Origin: Candidatus Saccharimonadota bacterium
Lineage (GTDB): Bacteria > Patescibacteriota > Saccharimonadia > Saccharimonadales > Saccharimonadaceae
Length of the DNA: 42,326 nt
Reading direction: 5' to 3'
NCBI GenBank assembly: GCA_017421325.1
Contig: JAFOJO010000013.1
Span: 1 to 42,326 of the forward strand
The translations under genes were made by a program, and so were the position numbers. Numbering within the stretch: position 1 is the stretch's first letter; each line of letters begins with the position of its first letter. The notes under the pieces were generated by a model that was not told the DNA's origin, did not search any database, and saw only the letters and a program-made list of their open reading frames with translations. This document shows, one piece after another, positions 9,079 to 16,644 of the stretch.

Positions 9079-9107
9079 TTGACAAAAAACACAATCTGTG
9101 CTATAAT
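9079..9107 (+). promoter_or_regulatory. Sigma70-type promoter for the 9169 gene
   Basis: TTGACA (9079-9084), 17-nt spacer, TATAAT (9102-9107). The spacer is almost the same as that at 4815-4831. It overlaps an apparent ATG at 9079, which therefore cannot be the translation start. Confidence 0.8.
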
Positions 9108-9168
9108 AGAAAAGTTAGGTTTGTTTCTGCTGCAAACCATAGTACATTCCCATAAGGAGCTGATAGAT

Positions 9169-9669
9169 TTGAATTTAAACGACCTTTATGATCACGAAAT
9201 CGGAGTATCCACTTCTATACGAACAGAGCTTTCCATTAGCGATCTATTTATCATCGCCAGTGAGTTCAGAAAGTATGTGAAATACAGATACAAAATATCT
9301 ACTGCCACAACTTTCGCCGCCAAAGAAGACGCTACGACTACCTGTAAATTTTGGGCCGATGAAGTCTTCCGCAGAGAACACAAAATCGACCCCCGAATTT
9401 ATCAAGACAACTTTAAAAGAAGCGCAAATCTTCTAATTGCTGATTTCGAAGAAGTCATTTTGGCGCTTGCCGAAGATGAAGACGTTATCAATTCCAAAGG
9501 CAAAGACATCCACAAGCCCACCATCAAAAAGGCTATGCGGAAATATTTACCTGATTTAAAGATTCTTGACGCGCGCAAAGCTCGCAAAAAAGCAAGCAAA
9601 GATCGTAAAGAACTCGCTCGTACCAGAAATGCGGTCCAGCAGAACGCTTGGTCATTAGATGAAGCGTAA
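9169..9669 (+). CDS. Hypothetical helical, basic-tailed protein (TTG start)
   Basis: 166 residues when started at TTG 9169, which has AAGGAG at 9154-9159 with 9-nt spacing. Any earlier in-frame Met lies in the promoter. The protein is soluble and mainly alpha-helical, with an Arg/Lys-rich C-terminal region (ARKARKKASKDRKELARTR) that could bind nucleic acid. It is a single-gene unit with a promoter and a terminator, and it converges on rpsO. No family recognised. Confidence 0.6.
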   Translation: MNLNDLYDHEIGVSTSIRTELSISDLFIIASEFRKYVKYRYKISTATTFAAKEDATTTCKFWADEVFRREHKIDPRIYQDNFKRSANLLIADFEEVILALAEDEDVINSKGKDIHKPTIKKAMRKYLPDLKILDARKARKKASKDRKELARTRNAVQQNAWSLDEA

Positions 9670-9676
9670 CCGCAAA

Positions 9677-9701
9677 AACCCGCCGGTTTATCCGACGGGT
9701 T
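9677..9701. terminator. Bidirectional terminator between the 9169 gene and rpsO
   Basis: AACCCGCCGG / CCGACGGGTT hairpin. The T-run is better on the minus strand (rpsO side, TTTTTG) than on the plus strand. Confidence 0.75.
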
Positions 9702-9716
9702 ATTTCTATCGCCAAA

Positions 9717-9983
9717 TTATTTACGCAAACCGAGTTTGCTGATGGTTTTCTTATATAGCTCAAAATCGGTCGTCTCTAGGTACTTCAGAAGCTTTTTGCG
9801 CTTCCCTACCATCTGAATTAAACCTCTTTTGGCCATAAAGTCATGTTTGTTATTCTTTACGTGCTCGGTCACTTCTTTAATCCGCTCCGTAAGAATAGAA
9901 ACTTGAACTTCAGGAGAACCAACATCTGCCTTGTTACGGGCAACCTTGGCAATAGCCTTGTCTTTATTCTCTTTTGTTATCAT
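9717..9983 (-). CDS. rpsO: 30S ribosomal protein S15
   Basis: 88 residues, the usual S15 length. Diagnostic segments are GSPEVQVSILTERI and the HDFMAKRGL / LLKYLETTD core that binds the central domain of 16S rRNA. A TATAAT box lies 9 nt upstream of the ATG, so the leader is at most a few nucleotides and there is no room for the long autoregulatory leader known from E. coli. Confidence 0.97.
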   Translation of the reverse strand: MITKENKDKAIAKVARNKADVGSPEVQVSILTERIKEVTEHVKNNKHDFMAKRGLIQMVGKRKKLLKYLETTDFELYKKTISKLGLRK

Positions 9984-10021
9984 AGTAGACCAATTATATC
10001 ACATCTGTTACAATTATGTCA

Positions 10022-10819
10022 ATGGAAGATCAAATTATCCTCATCGACAAACCCGCCGATATTTCTAGCTTTGGCGTAGTCGCCAAAATTCGCGGCAAAC
10101 TAAAAGCCGAGTTCGGTCACAAAGTCAAAGTCGGCCACACTGGCACTTTAGACCCCTTCGCCACCGGCCTGCTCATTTTACTCTCCGGTAAAATGACCAA
10201 AAAATCCAATGAATTTTTAAAGCTTGATAAAGTCTACGAAGCCACTTTGAGACTTGGCTATATTTCTTCAACAGGAGATCCTGAAGGAGAAATTACAGAA
10301 GTGGCTTTTTCTGAGCATAGCGAAACTTTTCCACAGGAAAAAGATAAAAATTGCGCACAAAAAACAAAATTCACTAAAATCGAGGAACATAAAGGCAAAA
10401 TCTGCCGAAGGCAGATTCTTGCCGCCGAAGGGGCGGAGCAATGTGATAAAATCTCTGATTTATCACATTGCGAAGCTTCCGAGATTAGTGAATTTTGTCA
10501 AATATTTGTAGGCAAAATCACCCAAACCCCACCCAAATTCAGTGCCATCAAAATCAATGGTCAACGCGCCTATAAATTAGCTAGAGAGGGTAAAGATTTC
10601 GATATACCATCAAGACAGGTCGAAATCTACAGTATCGAAATCCTAAATTACAATTACCCCGAACTCAAAATCAAAGTCCACTGTAGTAGCGGCACCTACA
10701 TCAGAACTTTAGCCGAAGATATCGGCAAAGCATTAGGTACCGGCGCCTACCTCACCGCTCTTCGCCGCATCAAAATCAGCAATTACGACATTAAAGACGC
10801 CAAACAACTTGTGCTATAA
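10022..10819 (+). CDS. truB: tRNA pseudouridine(55) synthase TruB with in-frame insertion
   Basis: Makes pseudouridine 55 in the T-loop of tRNAs. The catalytic motif GHTGTLDPFATGLL (with the nucleophile Asp) is near the N-terminus, followed by KVYEATLRLGYISSTGDPEG, and later ITQTPPKFSAIKINGQRAY. Between the last two, the gene holds a 135-bp palindromic element (10364-10498) that adds 45 in-frame residues starting TKFTKIEEHK and ending ISEFC. The start at 10022 has TACAAT at 10009-10014, 7 nt upstream (leaderless); the ATG at 10016 is the alternative. The frame is intact, so the enzyme is probably functional with an extra surface loop. Confidence 0.9.
   Translation: MEDQIILIDKPADISSFGVVAKIRGKLKAEFGHKVKVGHTGTLDPFATGLLILLSGKMTKKSNEFLKLDKVYEATLRLGYISSTGDPEGEITEVAFSEHSETFPQEKDKNCAQKTKFTKIEEHKGKICRRQILAAEGAEQCDKISDLSHCEASEISEFCQIFVGKITQTPPKFSAIKINGQRAYKLAREGKDFDIPSRQVEIYSIEILNYNYPELKIKVHCSSGTYIRTLAEDIGKALGTGAYLTALRRIKISNYDIKDAKQLVL
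10364..10498. repeat. Palindromic element inserted in frame in truB (135 bp)
   Basis: Terminal inverted repeats ACAAAATTCACTAA (10364-10377) and TTAGTGAATTTTGT (10485-10498) match perfectly. Inside are hairpin 1 (GGCAAAATCTGCC / GGCAGATTCTTGCC), the conserved GCCGAAGGGGCGG, and hairpin 2 (AATGTGATAAA / TTTATCACATT). It is homologous to 2851-2986. Stem bases differ between copies while pairing is kept (CTGCC/GGCAG here, TTACC/GGTAG there). Its length is a multiple of 3 and it contains no stop in the truB frame. Confidence 0.8.
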
Positions 10820-10826
10820 TTAGAAT

Positions 10827-11429
10827 ATGTTAGTTTACGCAAGCAAACTTATCGGCACACCGGTTCTTAGCGTACAAGCCAATGGCACTATCGGTCGCGT
10901 CGCCAATGCTATCGTCGATCCAGACACCCTCAAGATCATCGCCTTTCGCCTAGAAGGTGGCCCCATTCCCCGTTTCGGTGCTAACCTTCTAGATATCCCC
11001 AGTATCCGCGAATACTCTAGCTTCGGCATGGTCATAGACAACATCGACGAACTCGTCGCCCCAGACGACATCATCAAAATCGCCAAAGTCCTAGAACTCA
11101 ATTTTAATCTTATCGGCCTTAAAGTAGAGACCAAAAAAGGCAGCAAACTCGGTAAAGTTTCAGATTATACCGTCACCTCAGACGATTTCATCATTCAGCA
11201 GCTTATCGTCAAACGCCCTGCTATCAAAAGTTTTATCGACCCCGAGCTCACCATTCACCGCAAAGAAATCGTCGAAATTACCGATTATAAAGTCGTCGTC
11301 AAAGATGAAGAAAAAGTTTTAAAGAAAAAGGCCGAAAAAGAAGACTTCGTTCCTAATTTCGTCAACCCATTCCGCGAAAAACAGCCCGGCTTTGCCCCCG
11401 CCGACGTCAAAGAACAGCCCAAAGATTAA
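10827..11429 (+). CDS. PRC-barrel domain protein
   Basis: 200 residues with two PRC-barrel-like halves. The first is LIGTPVLSVQANGTIGRVANAIVDPDTLKIIAF; the second begins LIGLKVETKKGSKLGKVSDY. The C-terminus is polar and basic. PRC-barrels are small beta-barrels found in photosynthetic reaction centre H subunits and RimM, and in many uncharacterised bacterial proteins. The start has TATAAT at 10815-10820, 6 nt before the ATG (leaderless), and this box overlaps the truB stop. The 3' end overlaps recX by 4 nt in convergent orientation. The specific role is unknown. Confidence 0.75.
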   Translation: MLVYASKLIGTPVLSVQANGTIGRVANAIVDPDTLKIIAFRLEGGPIPRFGANLLDIPSIREYSSFGMVIDNIDELVAPDDIIKIAKVLELNFNLIGLKVETKKGSKLGKVSDYTVTSDDFIIQQLIVKRPAIKSFIDPELTIHRKEIVEITDYKVVVKDEEKVLKKKAEKEDFVPNFVNPFREKQPGFAPADVKEQPKD

Positions 11430-12190
11430 TCAATAGTTTTTTCTACCAACTCTTTCGCCAATTGATACGAAAACCCTTGCCGGCAAAGATAAGCCACTAG
11501 CTTTTCGTCATCATATTTTGCCCGTTTTTTGGCAATAATCTTCAGAATCTCTTCTTCATCATTACGTCCATCCAACACTTCTTCTACAATATCCTGCGAA
11601 ATCCCCTTTTTCATTAGTTCCATCTTCAACCTTTTACGTGAAACCCCTTTTTTTACAAATCGATTCTCTACGTAATACTGCGCAAATTTGACATCATCCA
11701 CATAGCCTCGCTCCACCAATCTCTCCACAATCAAATCTTTAAAATCGTACTTTACCCTGTTTTTCGCACGTTCTGCCCTCTTTTCCAACCGTCTAGCATC
11801 CAATTCTTCGCCTTTCGCCACTAGTTCCGCAATCTCTCGATCTCTTTCCCAATCTTTCTTTTTCTCTTTGGCTTCACTTTGTATTTCTCTTCGCCTTAAA
11901 TAATCCTTCAGCTCGCGCACGCTCCTAGGCCGCATTAGTACCCATTCCAAAGCTCTCTGGTAAGCCTTACCAAATTCACTCGCCTTCTTATAATCCGCCA
12001 ATTCTTCTTCACTAATTACTCGCCCAATCTTCACCCCCATGTCTACCACCTGCGCCACATCTAGCGAAAAAGTATATCTACCATTCACATAGATATTTAC
12101 CCGATTTTCATTCCTCACCGCTTGTTTAATATCAGTGATTTTCAACTCCCCACCAGAAGCCCCCGCGCTTATCGGCGCTTCTCCTTGCAT
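11426..12190 (-). CDS. recX: Regulatory protein RecX
   Basis: About 254 residues. RecX-like helical repeats are visible: ALEWVLMRPRSVRELKDYLRRR, VERLVERGYVDDVKFAQYYVENR and AYLCRQGFSYQLAKELVE. RecX modulates RecA filaments. The start is uncertain. The ATG at 12188-12190 overlaps the -10 box of a consensus promoter, so a transcript from that promoter would need a later start (for example TTG at about 12145, preceded by GGTGGGGAG). The ATG would serve only messages read from recA. A charged region (about 115-145) separates the repeats. The gene follows recA and nudix, consistent with an SOS-type unit. Confidence 0.8.
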   Translation of the reverse strand: MQGEAPISAGASGGELKITDIKQAVRNENRVNIYVNGRYTFSLDVAQVVDMGVKIGRVISEEELADYKKASEFGKAYQRALEWVLMRPRSVRELKDYLRRREIQSEAKEKKKDWERDREIAELVAKGEELDARRLEKRAERAKNRVKYDFKDLIVERLVERGYVDDVKFAQYYVENRFVKKGVSRKRLKMELMKKGISQDIVEEVLDGRNDEEEILKIIAKKRAKYDDEKLVAYLCRQGFSYQLAKELVEKTID

Positions 12191-12217
12191 TATATCACGC
12201 TTACGCTTTTTTGTCAA
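12189..12217 (-). promoter_or_regulatory. Consensus promoter in front of recX
   Basis: On the minus strand TTGACA (12217-12212), a 17-nt spacer and TATAAT (12194-12189). It gives recX its own promoter in addition to read-through from recA-nudix. Confidence 0.75.
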
Positions 12218-12239
12218 CCTTTCCCTAGTGGGTATTTCG

Positions 12240-12800
12240 TCACTCAGCTTGTAGATTTCCATGTTCCTTCAACCAAACATCCAGCATCTCAAAAGTTAAG
12301 TTGTCCCTCTTTAAAGGCGCTTTCGCAAACTCTTTGCGAAATTCGTCCATCTTGCCATACTCCACCCACCTCACTTCCGAGACCTCTTTATCGTCAAAAT
12401 GAAATTCCTCTGCCCTATCCGTCCAATCTACTAGATACACCCAGGCAAACCTATTTTTGTTAAATGGCCGCATAGTTACAAATTCCAGCTCATTTGCAGT
12501 AATTTTCGCTCCAATCTCTTCGCGCGTTTCCCGCACCGCCGCCTCTACTACACTTTCGCCCAAATTAATATGTCCGCCTGCCGATATATCCCAATCTCCC
12601 GGGTATCTATCTATTTCGTCTGATCTTTTTTGCCACAAAAACTCCAATCTATCCCCATTTCGCCGATAAAGAAACACTATCGCTACTCCTACAATTTCCG
12701 TATCTTTCCCGGTCGGATTATCTCGAGCAGAATCCCACCCTGCTCCTGGTATCGGCTCGCCATTTTTATAGTACAGCTGCCAAATCTCGTCTTTATGCAT
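12240..12800 (-). CDS. Nudix hydrolase
   Basis: 186 residues. The Nudix box [20 protein letters not shown] continuing EIGA matches GX5EX7REUXEEXGU, so Mg2+-dependent hydrolysis of a nucleoside diphosphate-linked compound is expected. The sequence before the box (WDISAGGH) and the N-terminal part resemble the IPP-isomerase-like branch of Nudix proteins. The start overlaps the recA stop by 8 nt, so it is translationally coupled to recA; it might clean up oxidised nucleotides, but this is inference. Confidence 0.85.
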   Translation of the reverse strand: MHKDEIWQLYYKNGEPIPGAGWDSARDNPTGKDTEIVGVAIVFLYRRNGDRLEFLWQKRSDEIDRYPGDWDISAGGHINLGESVVEAAVRETREEIGAKITANELEFVTMRPFNKNRFAWVYLVDWTDRAEEFHFDDKEVSEVRWVEYGKMDEFRKEFAKAPLKRDNLTFEMLDVWLKEHGNLQAE

Positions 12801-13821
12801 CTTGAGCTTTAGCCCTTACTTGTTTTTCAATCTCTTCCATCAACTCCGGTTTTTCACGGAATAATCTCTTCACCGCTTCGCGTCCTTGTCCCAAGGTCTC
12901 ACCATTATATTTAATAAATGCCCCGGCCTTATCTAGTACACCATATTGTACACCAAGATCTAAAATATCCCCAGTTTTAGAAATCCCTTCATTGTACATA
13001 ATATCAAACTCTGCCGTACGGAATGGTGCCGCAATTTTATTCTTCACTACCTTTATCTTCGTGCGATTACCAGCGATATTATCACCATCTTTGATCTGAC
13101 CAATTCGGCGAATATCTACCCGCACCGAAGCATAAAATTTCAACGCATTACCACCAGTAGTGGTTTCTGGATTACCAAACATCACACCAATCTTCATCCG
13201 AATCTGATTAATAAAGATCACTGTCGCGCGCGATTTAGAAATAATACCAGTAAGTTTACGCATGGCCTGACTCATTAGCCGCGCCTGAAGTCCCATCTGC
13301 GCATCACCCATATCACCATCTATTTCGGCCTGTGGTACTAGTGCTGCCACCGAGTCTACTACAATCAAATCTACCGCATTAGAGCGCACCAATGTTTCAC
13401 AGATCTCCAAAGCTTGTTCACCATTATCCGGCTGCGAAATCAAAAGATTCGCCGTGTCCACGCCAATCTTCTTAGCGTATGCCGGGTCCAAAGCGTGCTC
13501 CGCATCTATAAACGCCGCCTGGCCACCCTGCTTTTGCATTTCCGCAATCGCGTGCAACGCCAATGTAGTTTTACCACTAGATTCCGGCCCATAGATTTCA
13601 ATAATCCGCCCCTTTGGCCAGCCACCACCTAGCGCCAAATCCAAAGAAAGCGAGCCACTAGGCAATAACTCTACATCCATCTTTGGCGTTTCACCCAGCT
13701 TCATTATCGAGCCGTCGCCAAATTGCTTCGTAATTTGCGCAATCGCTAGCTTCAAGGCTTCACTTTTTCCGTCTTCCTGTTTAGCTTTTTTGTTTTCTGC
13801 CACCGCATCCTTTTTTGCCAT
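12793..13821 (-). CDS. recA: Recombinase RecA
   Basis: 342 residues. Walker [19 protein letters not shown], the L1/L2 region with [21 protein letters not shown] and the DNA-binding C-terminal part are all present. It forms ATP-dependent filaments on ssDNA for recombination and repair. AAAGG lies upstream of the ATG, with TATAAT a little further upstream. It heads the recA-nudix-recX operon. Confidence 0.97.
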   Translation of the reverse strand: MAKKDAVAENKKAKQEDGKSEALKLAIAQITKQFGDGSIMKLGETPKMDVELLPSGSLSLDLALGGGWPKGRIIEIYGPESSGKTTLALHAIAEMQKQGGQAAFIDAEHALDPAYAKKIGVDTANLLISQPDNGEQALEICETLVRSNAVDLIVVDSVAALVPQAEIDGDMGDAQMGLQARLMSQAMRKLTGIISKSRATVIFINQIRMKIGVMFGNPETTTGGNALKFYASVRVDIRRIGQIKDGDNIAGNRTKIKVVKNKIAAPFRTAEFDIMYNEGISKTGDILDLGVQYGVLDKAGAFIKYNGETLGQGREAVKRLFREKPELMEEIEKQVRAKAQDA

Positions 13822-13914
13822 AATAGTATTACCTTTCTTTTGACATTATATAATATATTCTTTATAGGAAACAGGGTTGACTTTTACACTAGTGTATGGT
13901 AGGATTATATCAGG

Positions 13915-13995
13915 TTATGATTTCTCTTCGGATGCTGTCCGAGGAGATTTCTTTTTTAGCTTGATTATTATATAATCCAACTCTAATTCTTCCAT
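13915..13995 (-). CDS. Possible 26-residue leader peptide upstream of recA
   Basis: A short frame starting MEELELDYIIIKLKKK and ending in TAA, with an unusually strong ribosome-binding site (AAGGAGGG, 3-4 nt before the ATG). It is acidic, then hydrophobic, then basic. It overlaps a hairpin with a T-run that would act on the plus strand (13921-13957). It could be a small protein, a leader peptide or chance. The 13822-14168 gap otherwise holds only the recA promoter (TATAAT) and the murB promoter. Confidence 0.35.
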   Translation of the reverse strand: MEELELDYIIIKLKKKSPRTASEEKS

Positions 13996-14168
13996 AACCC
14001 TCCTTTCTCCGTACCATTGTTTTTTAAACATACGCCACCCCTATTTCCTGCCACTTACTTATCACACCCAGTTGCAGATTTCAACCCCCCACCTTGCATT
14101 TCATTCCGCTCCCGGTTATTTTTCCGAGATGCAGTGAATTATTAAATAAAACCTGCTATAATATCACT

Positions 14169-15299
14169 ATGCGTGTAAACGAAAATATCTTAATCTCAAG
14201 TCTTACTACCATGCGCCTCGGCGGCCCCGCTCGCTATGTTTTAGAAATCGAACGCCCCGAAGATATCCCTGATGCTTTTGGCTTCGCCGCTACCTATAAT
14301 CTCCCTACTTTTGTACTTGGCTACGGCGCCAACACCATCGGCCACGACGAAGGCTTTAACGGCGTAATTATCATCAACCGCATGCGCGGCATCACAGAAT
14401 TGTCACAAGAAAACGATACATGGACGGGTGACGCCAATGGGGGGTCCCCCGACGCGCGCAGGCGCGAGCCGAGCACGGTGGGGGAAACTTTGGCGGCAGG
14501 ACCCGTCCAGCGTATAAAAGTTATGGGTGGCGAATACTGGGACGACGTCGTCGCTTACGCTTGTGAAAGAAATCTTACCGGCATTGAAGCGTTGAGCAAA
14601 ATCCCCGGCCTCGCCGGTGCCGCACCGGTGCAAAACATCGGCGCTTACGGCCAAGAAATCGCCGACACTCTAGAAAGTATCGAAGTCTACGATATTGTCA
14701 GCCACACTTTCAAAACTCTCACTCACGACGATTTAGGCTTTAGCTATAGAAAAAGCATCCTCAACACCACCGAGAAAAATCGTTATTTTGTTATTTCTAT
14801 CACCTTAAAGCTCCAAACCGGCCAAATGCCCCGCCCTTTCTACCGCTCCATCGAAAAATACATCTCCGATCACAACTCTACTAATTTCACCCCCCAAGGC
14901 ATCCGCGCCATCGTCAGCGCCATCCGTGCCGACAAACTCCCCGATCCACTGGAGAAAGCCAGCTCTGGCTCCTTCTTCAAAAACATCTATCTCACCGAAG
15001 CAGAATCCGAAATTGCCGAAGCCAAAGGCTATCCAGTCTATCACGGCAAAGATGGCCACAAAATCAATTCCGGCTGGCTTATCGAAAAAGCTGGCTTTTC
15101 CGATAAACTTCTCCATGGTTTCCGCGTCAACCCCAAAGCTGCACTCGTACTCATCAACGAATCCGCCAAATCTTACCAAGATCTCGCCGCCGCCCGCGAA
15201 GAAATCATAAACAAAGTCTACGATATTTACGGCTACTGGCTCGAACAAGAGCCCGTAGAAATCATCAACCCACCCGTCAAAATCCCAGGAGTCAACTAA
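14169..15299 (+). CDS. murB: UDP-N-acetylmuramate dehydrogenase MurB with in-frame insertion
   Basis: 376 residues from MRVNENIL. FAD-binding signatures GYGANTIGHDEGFNG and IPGLAGAAPVQNIGAYGQE, then YRKSIL and SSGSFFKNI, identify MurB, the second step of UDP-MurNAc synthesis. The start is chosen because TATAAT lies at 14157-14162, exactly 6 nt before the ATG (leaderless). After ITELSQEND an 87-bp GC-rich palindrome (14422-14508) adds about 29 residues before RIKVMGGEYW. Most MurB proteins join these two strands with a short turn. The stop overlaps the folD start by 1 nt. Confidence 0.92.
   Translation: MRVNENILISSLTTMRLGGPARYVLEIERPEDIPDAFGFAATYNLPTFVLGYGANTIGHDEGFNGVIIINRMRGITELSQENDTWTGDANGGSPDARRREPSTVGETLAAGPVQRIKVMGGEYWDDVVAYACERNLTGIEALSKIPGLAGAAPVQNIGAYGQEIADTLESIEVYDIVSHTFKTLTHDDLGFSYRKSILNTTEKNRYFVISITLKLQTGQMPRPFYRSIEKYISDHNSTNFTPQGIRAIVSAIRADKLPDPLEKASSGSFFKNIYLTEAESEIAEAKGYPVYHGKDGHKINSGWLIEKAGFSDKLLHGFRVNPKAALVLINESAKSYQDLAAAREEIINKVYDIYGYWLEQEPVEIINPPVKIPGVN
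14422..14508. repeat. GC-rich palindromic insertion inside murB (87 bp)
   Basis: The ends are GGACGGGT (14422-14429) and ACCCGTCC (14501-14508), a perfect 8-bp inverted repeat, with inner pairs GCCAA/TTGGC, TCCCCC/GGGGGA and GCGCGC/GCGCGA-type stems. The stretch is far more GC-rich than the surrounding gene. Its length is a multiple of 3 and it keeps the murB frame. Its sequence differs from the truB element. Confidence 0.65.
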
Positions 15300-16084
15300 T
15301 GAAATCTTTAAACGGTAGAGATCTCGCTAGTTTTATTAAGGAGCGCCAAGCTCACCAGGTAGCTAGCCTGAGCCATAGGCCAAAGCTCCTCATTATCCGT
15401 GATAGCAATAATCCAGTCATCACCAAGTATGTTAATCTCAAAATCAAATATGGCGAAGATATCGGTGTAGATGTAGAAGACTATCTTGCTAAAAATTCAG
15501 AAAGTATCGCCGTCAAAATTAATGAAGCCAATGAAGACCCCACCGTCAGTGGTATCATCCTTCAGCTCCCTATTTTAGAAAAAGATAAAACCGACGAACT
15601 CTGTAACCTCATCAAACCAGAAAAAGATGTAGATGGACTAGGCGTAAGCGCCAAATATGATTCCGCCACCGCCACCGCCATCCTCTGGCTCCTAGCTGGC
15701 TACGACATTAAATTAGAAAATCAAAAAATCGCCATCATCGGCCGTGGTAAATTAGTTGGTGCCCCACTATACAAGATTTTCCAAGCCTCAAACTACGACG
15801 TCGCCCTCTTTCACCGTGGCAGCGACTTGACAAACCTTAAGCAATTTGATATAATTATCAGTGCCACGGGCGTTCCGGGGTTGATTTCTGGTGATTTCAT
15901 CTCCCCTGGCGCCACTCTTGTAGATGCCGGCACTGCGTCAGAAGACGGAGTAATAAAAGGCGACTTTGCCCCTGAACTCTACGCTAGAAAAGACCTCACC
16001 GCCATCACCCCAACCACCGGCGGTGTCGGCCCTCTCACTATCACCTGCCTTTTCGACCACCTCATCCAAGCCACCAACCCGTAA
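15299..16084 (+). CDS. folD: FolD, methylenetetrahydrofolate dehydrogenase/cyclohydrolase
   Basis: 261 residues, somewhat shorter than the usual 280-290. Motifs: YVNLKIKYGEDIGV (catalytic Lys region), SGIILQLPIL, EKDVDGLGV, the nucleotide loop IGRGKLVGAPL and PTTGGVGPLT. It interconverts 5,10-methylene- and 10-formyl-tetrahydrofolate using NADP+. It overlaps murB by 1 nt and is co-transcribed with it. The TR region of the retroelement follows on the same strand. Confidence 0.92.
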   Translation: MKSLNGRDLASFIKERQAHQVASLSHRPKLLIIRDSNNPVITKYVNLKIKYGEDIGVDVEDYLAKNSESIAVKINEANEDPTVSGIILQLPILEKDKTDELCNLIKPEKDVDGLGVSAKYDSATATAILWLLAGYDIKLENQKIAIIGRGKLVGAPLYKIFQASNYDVALFHRGSDLTNLKQFDIIISATGVPGLISGDFISPGATLVDAGTASEDGVIKGDFAPELYARKDLTAITPTTGGVGPLTITCLFDHLIQATNP

Positions 16085-16392
16085 TCATCCATTATAATAT
16101 AAAATGCGGGGAATGAATGTTAGCAATAATCTTTGCATTATTCTCCATTCAACATTTTATAAACGAGGCTCAGAACTACGCTCACTCAGAGCTCATGCTT
16201 TTGCCAAATCCGCAAGTTGGGAAGCATTGCAAAAAATAATTTAGCAAAGACACCCTTCGCCGTTTACGAGCGACGCAGGTTGTAAGTTAGTTCTATTATC
16301 CCTTCCGGGGTTTTCTCCGGCTGGCCACCGGCTGTATTCTACTTGCGAGTTCGTGTATGACGTTGGTAATATTCTATTGGCTTTGCCCCAGT
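16085..16392 (+). other. Non-coding leader of the DGR template RNA (putative)
   Basis: This 308-bp stretch between folD and the template repeat has no convincing gene. A TATAAT at about 16091-16096 could start the template RNA. Just after it is an imperfect hairpin built on AATAAT/ATTATT and GAATG/CATTC. The last 40 bases translate into a sequence similar to the part of the target protein just before the VR (LLALPQYFLYSG versus LRSFPNNFLYSG), so the template was probably copied from a FISUMP gene. Confidence 0.45.
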
Positions 16393-16608
16393 ATTTCCTC
16401 TACTCCGGCAACGCCAACAATAGTAATATTAACAATCGCGGGTCGAACGGGAACTACTGGTCCTCGTCCGCGAACAATGCCAACAACGCCTATAACCTGA
16501 ACCTCAACAGTTCAAATCTCAACCCAGGTACGAATAACAACAATAAGTTCAACGGCTTTACCGTCCGCTGCGTGGTCGCGCCTTCTTCATAGGGCTTGGT
16601 TCCCTTCG
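16393..16608 (+). repeat. DGR template repeat (TR), 216 bp
   Basis: Matches the VR (19015-19230, opposite strand) over 216 bp without gaps. All 25 differences are at adenines of the TR, which is the mark of DGR mutagenesis. The TR is full of AAC/AAT codons in the target frame: 22 Asn codons, of which 21 are changed in the VR. The last 56 bp (from about 16553) are identical in both copies and run past the target stop codon, as expected for the initiation-of-mutagenic-homing part. The apparent 79-codon frame over it is not a gene. Confidence 0.95.
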
Positions 16609-16644
16609 CTCCTCGTTTATCACTCCCCGCCCAAAAACACAAAC

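Noticed and set aside
16353-16592. Apparent 79-codon Asn-rich gene downstream of folD
   Set aside because: It coincides with the DGR template repeat; the open frame is simply that of the target gene copied there, with no ribosome-binding site. It is template RNA, not a protein gene.
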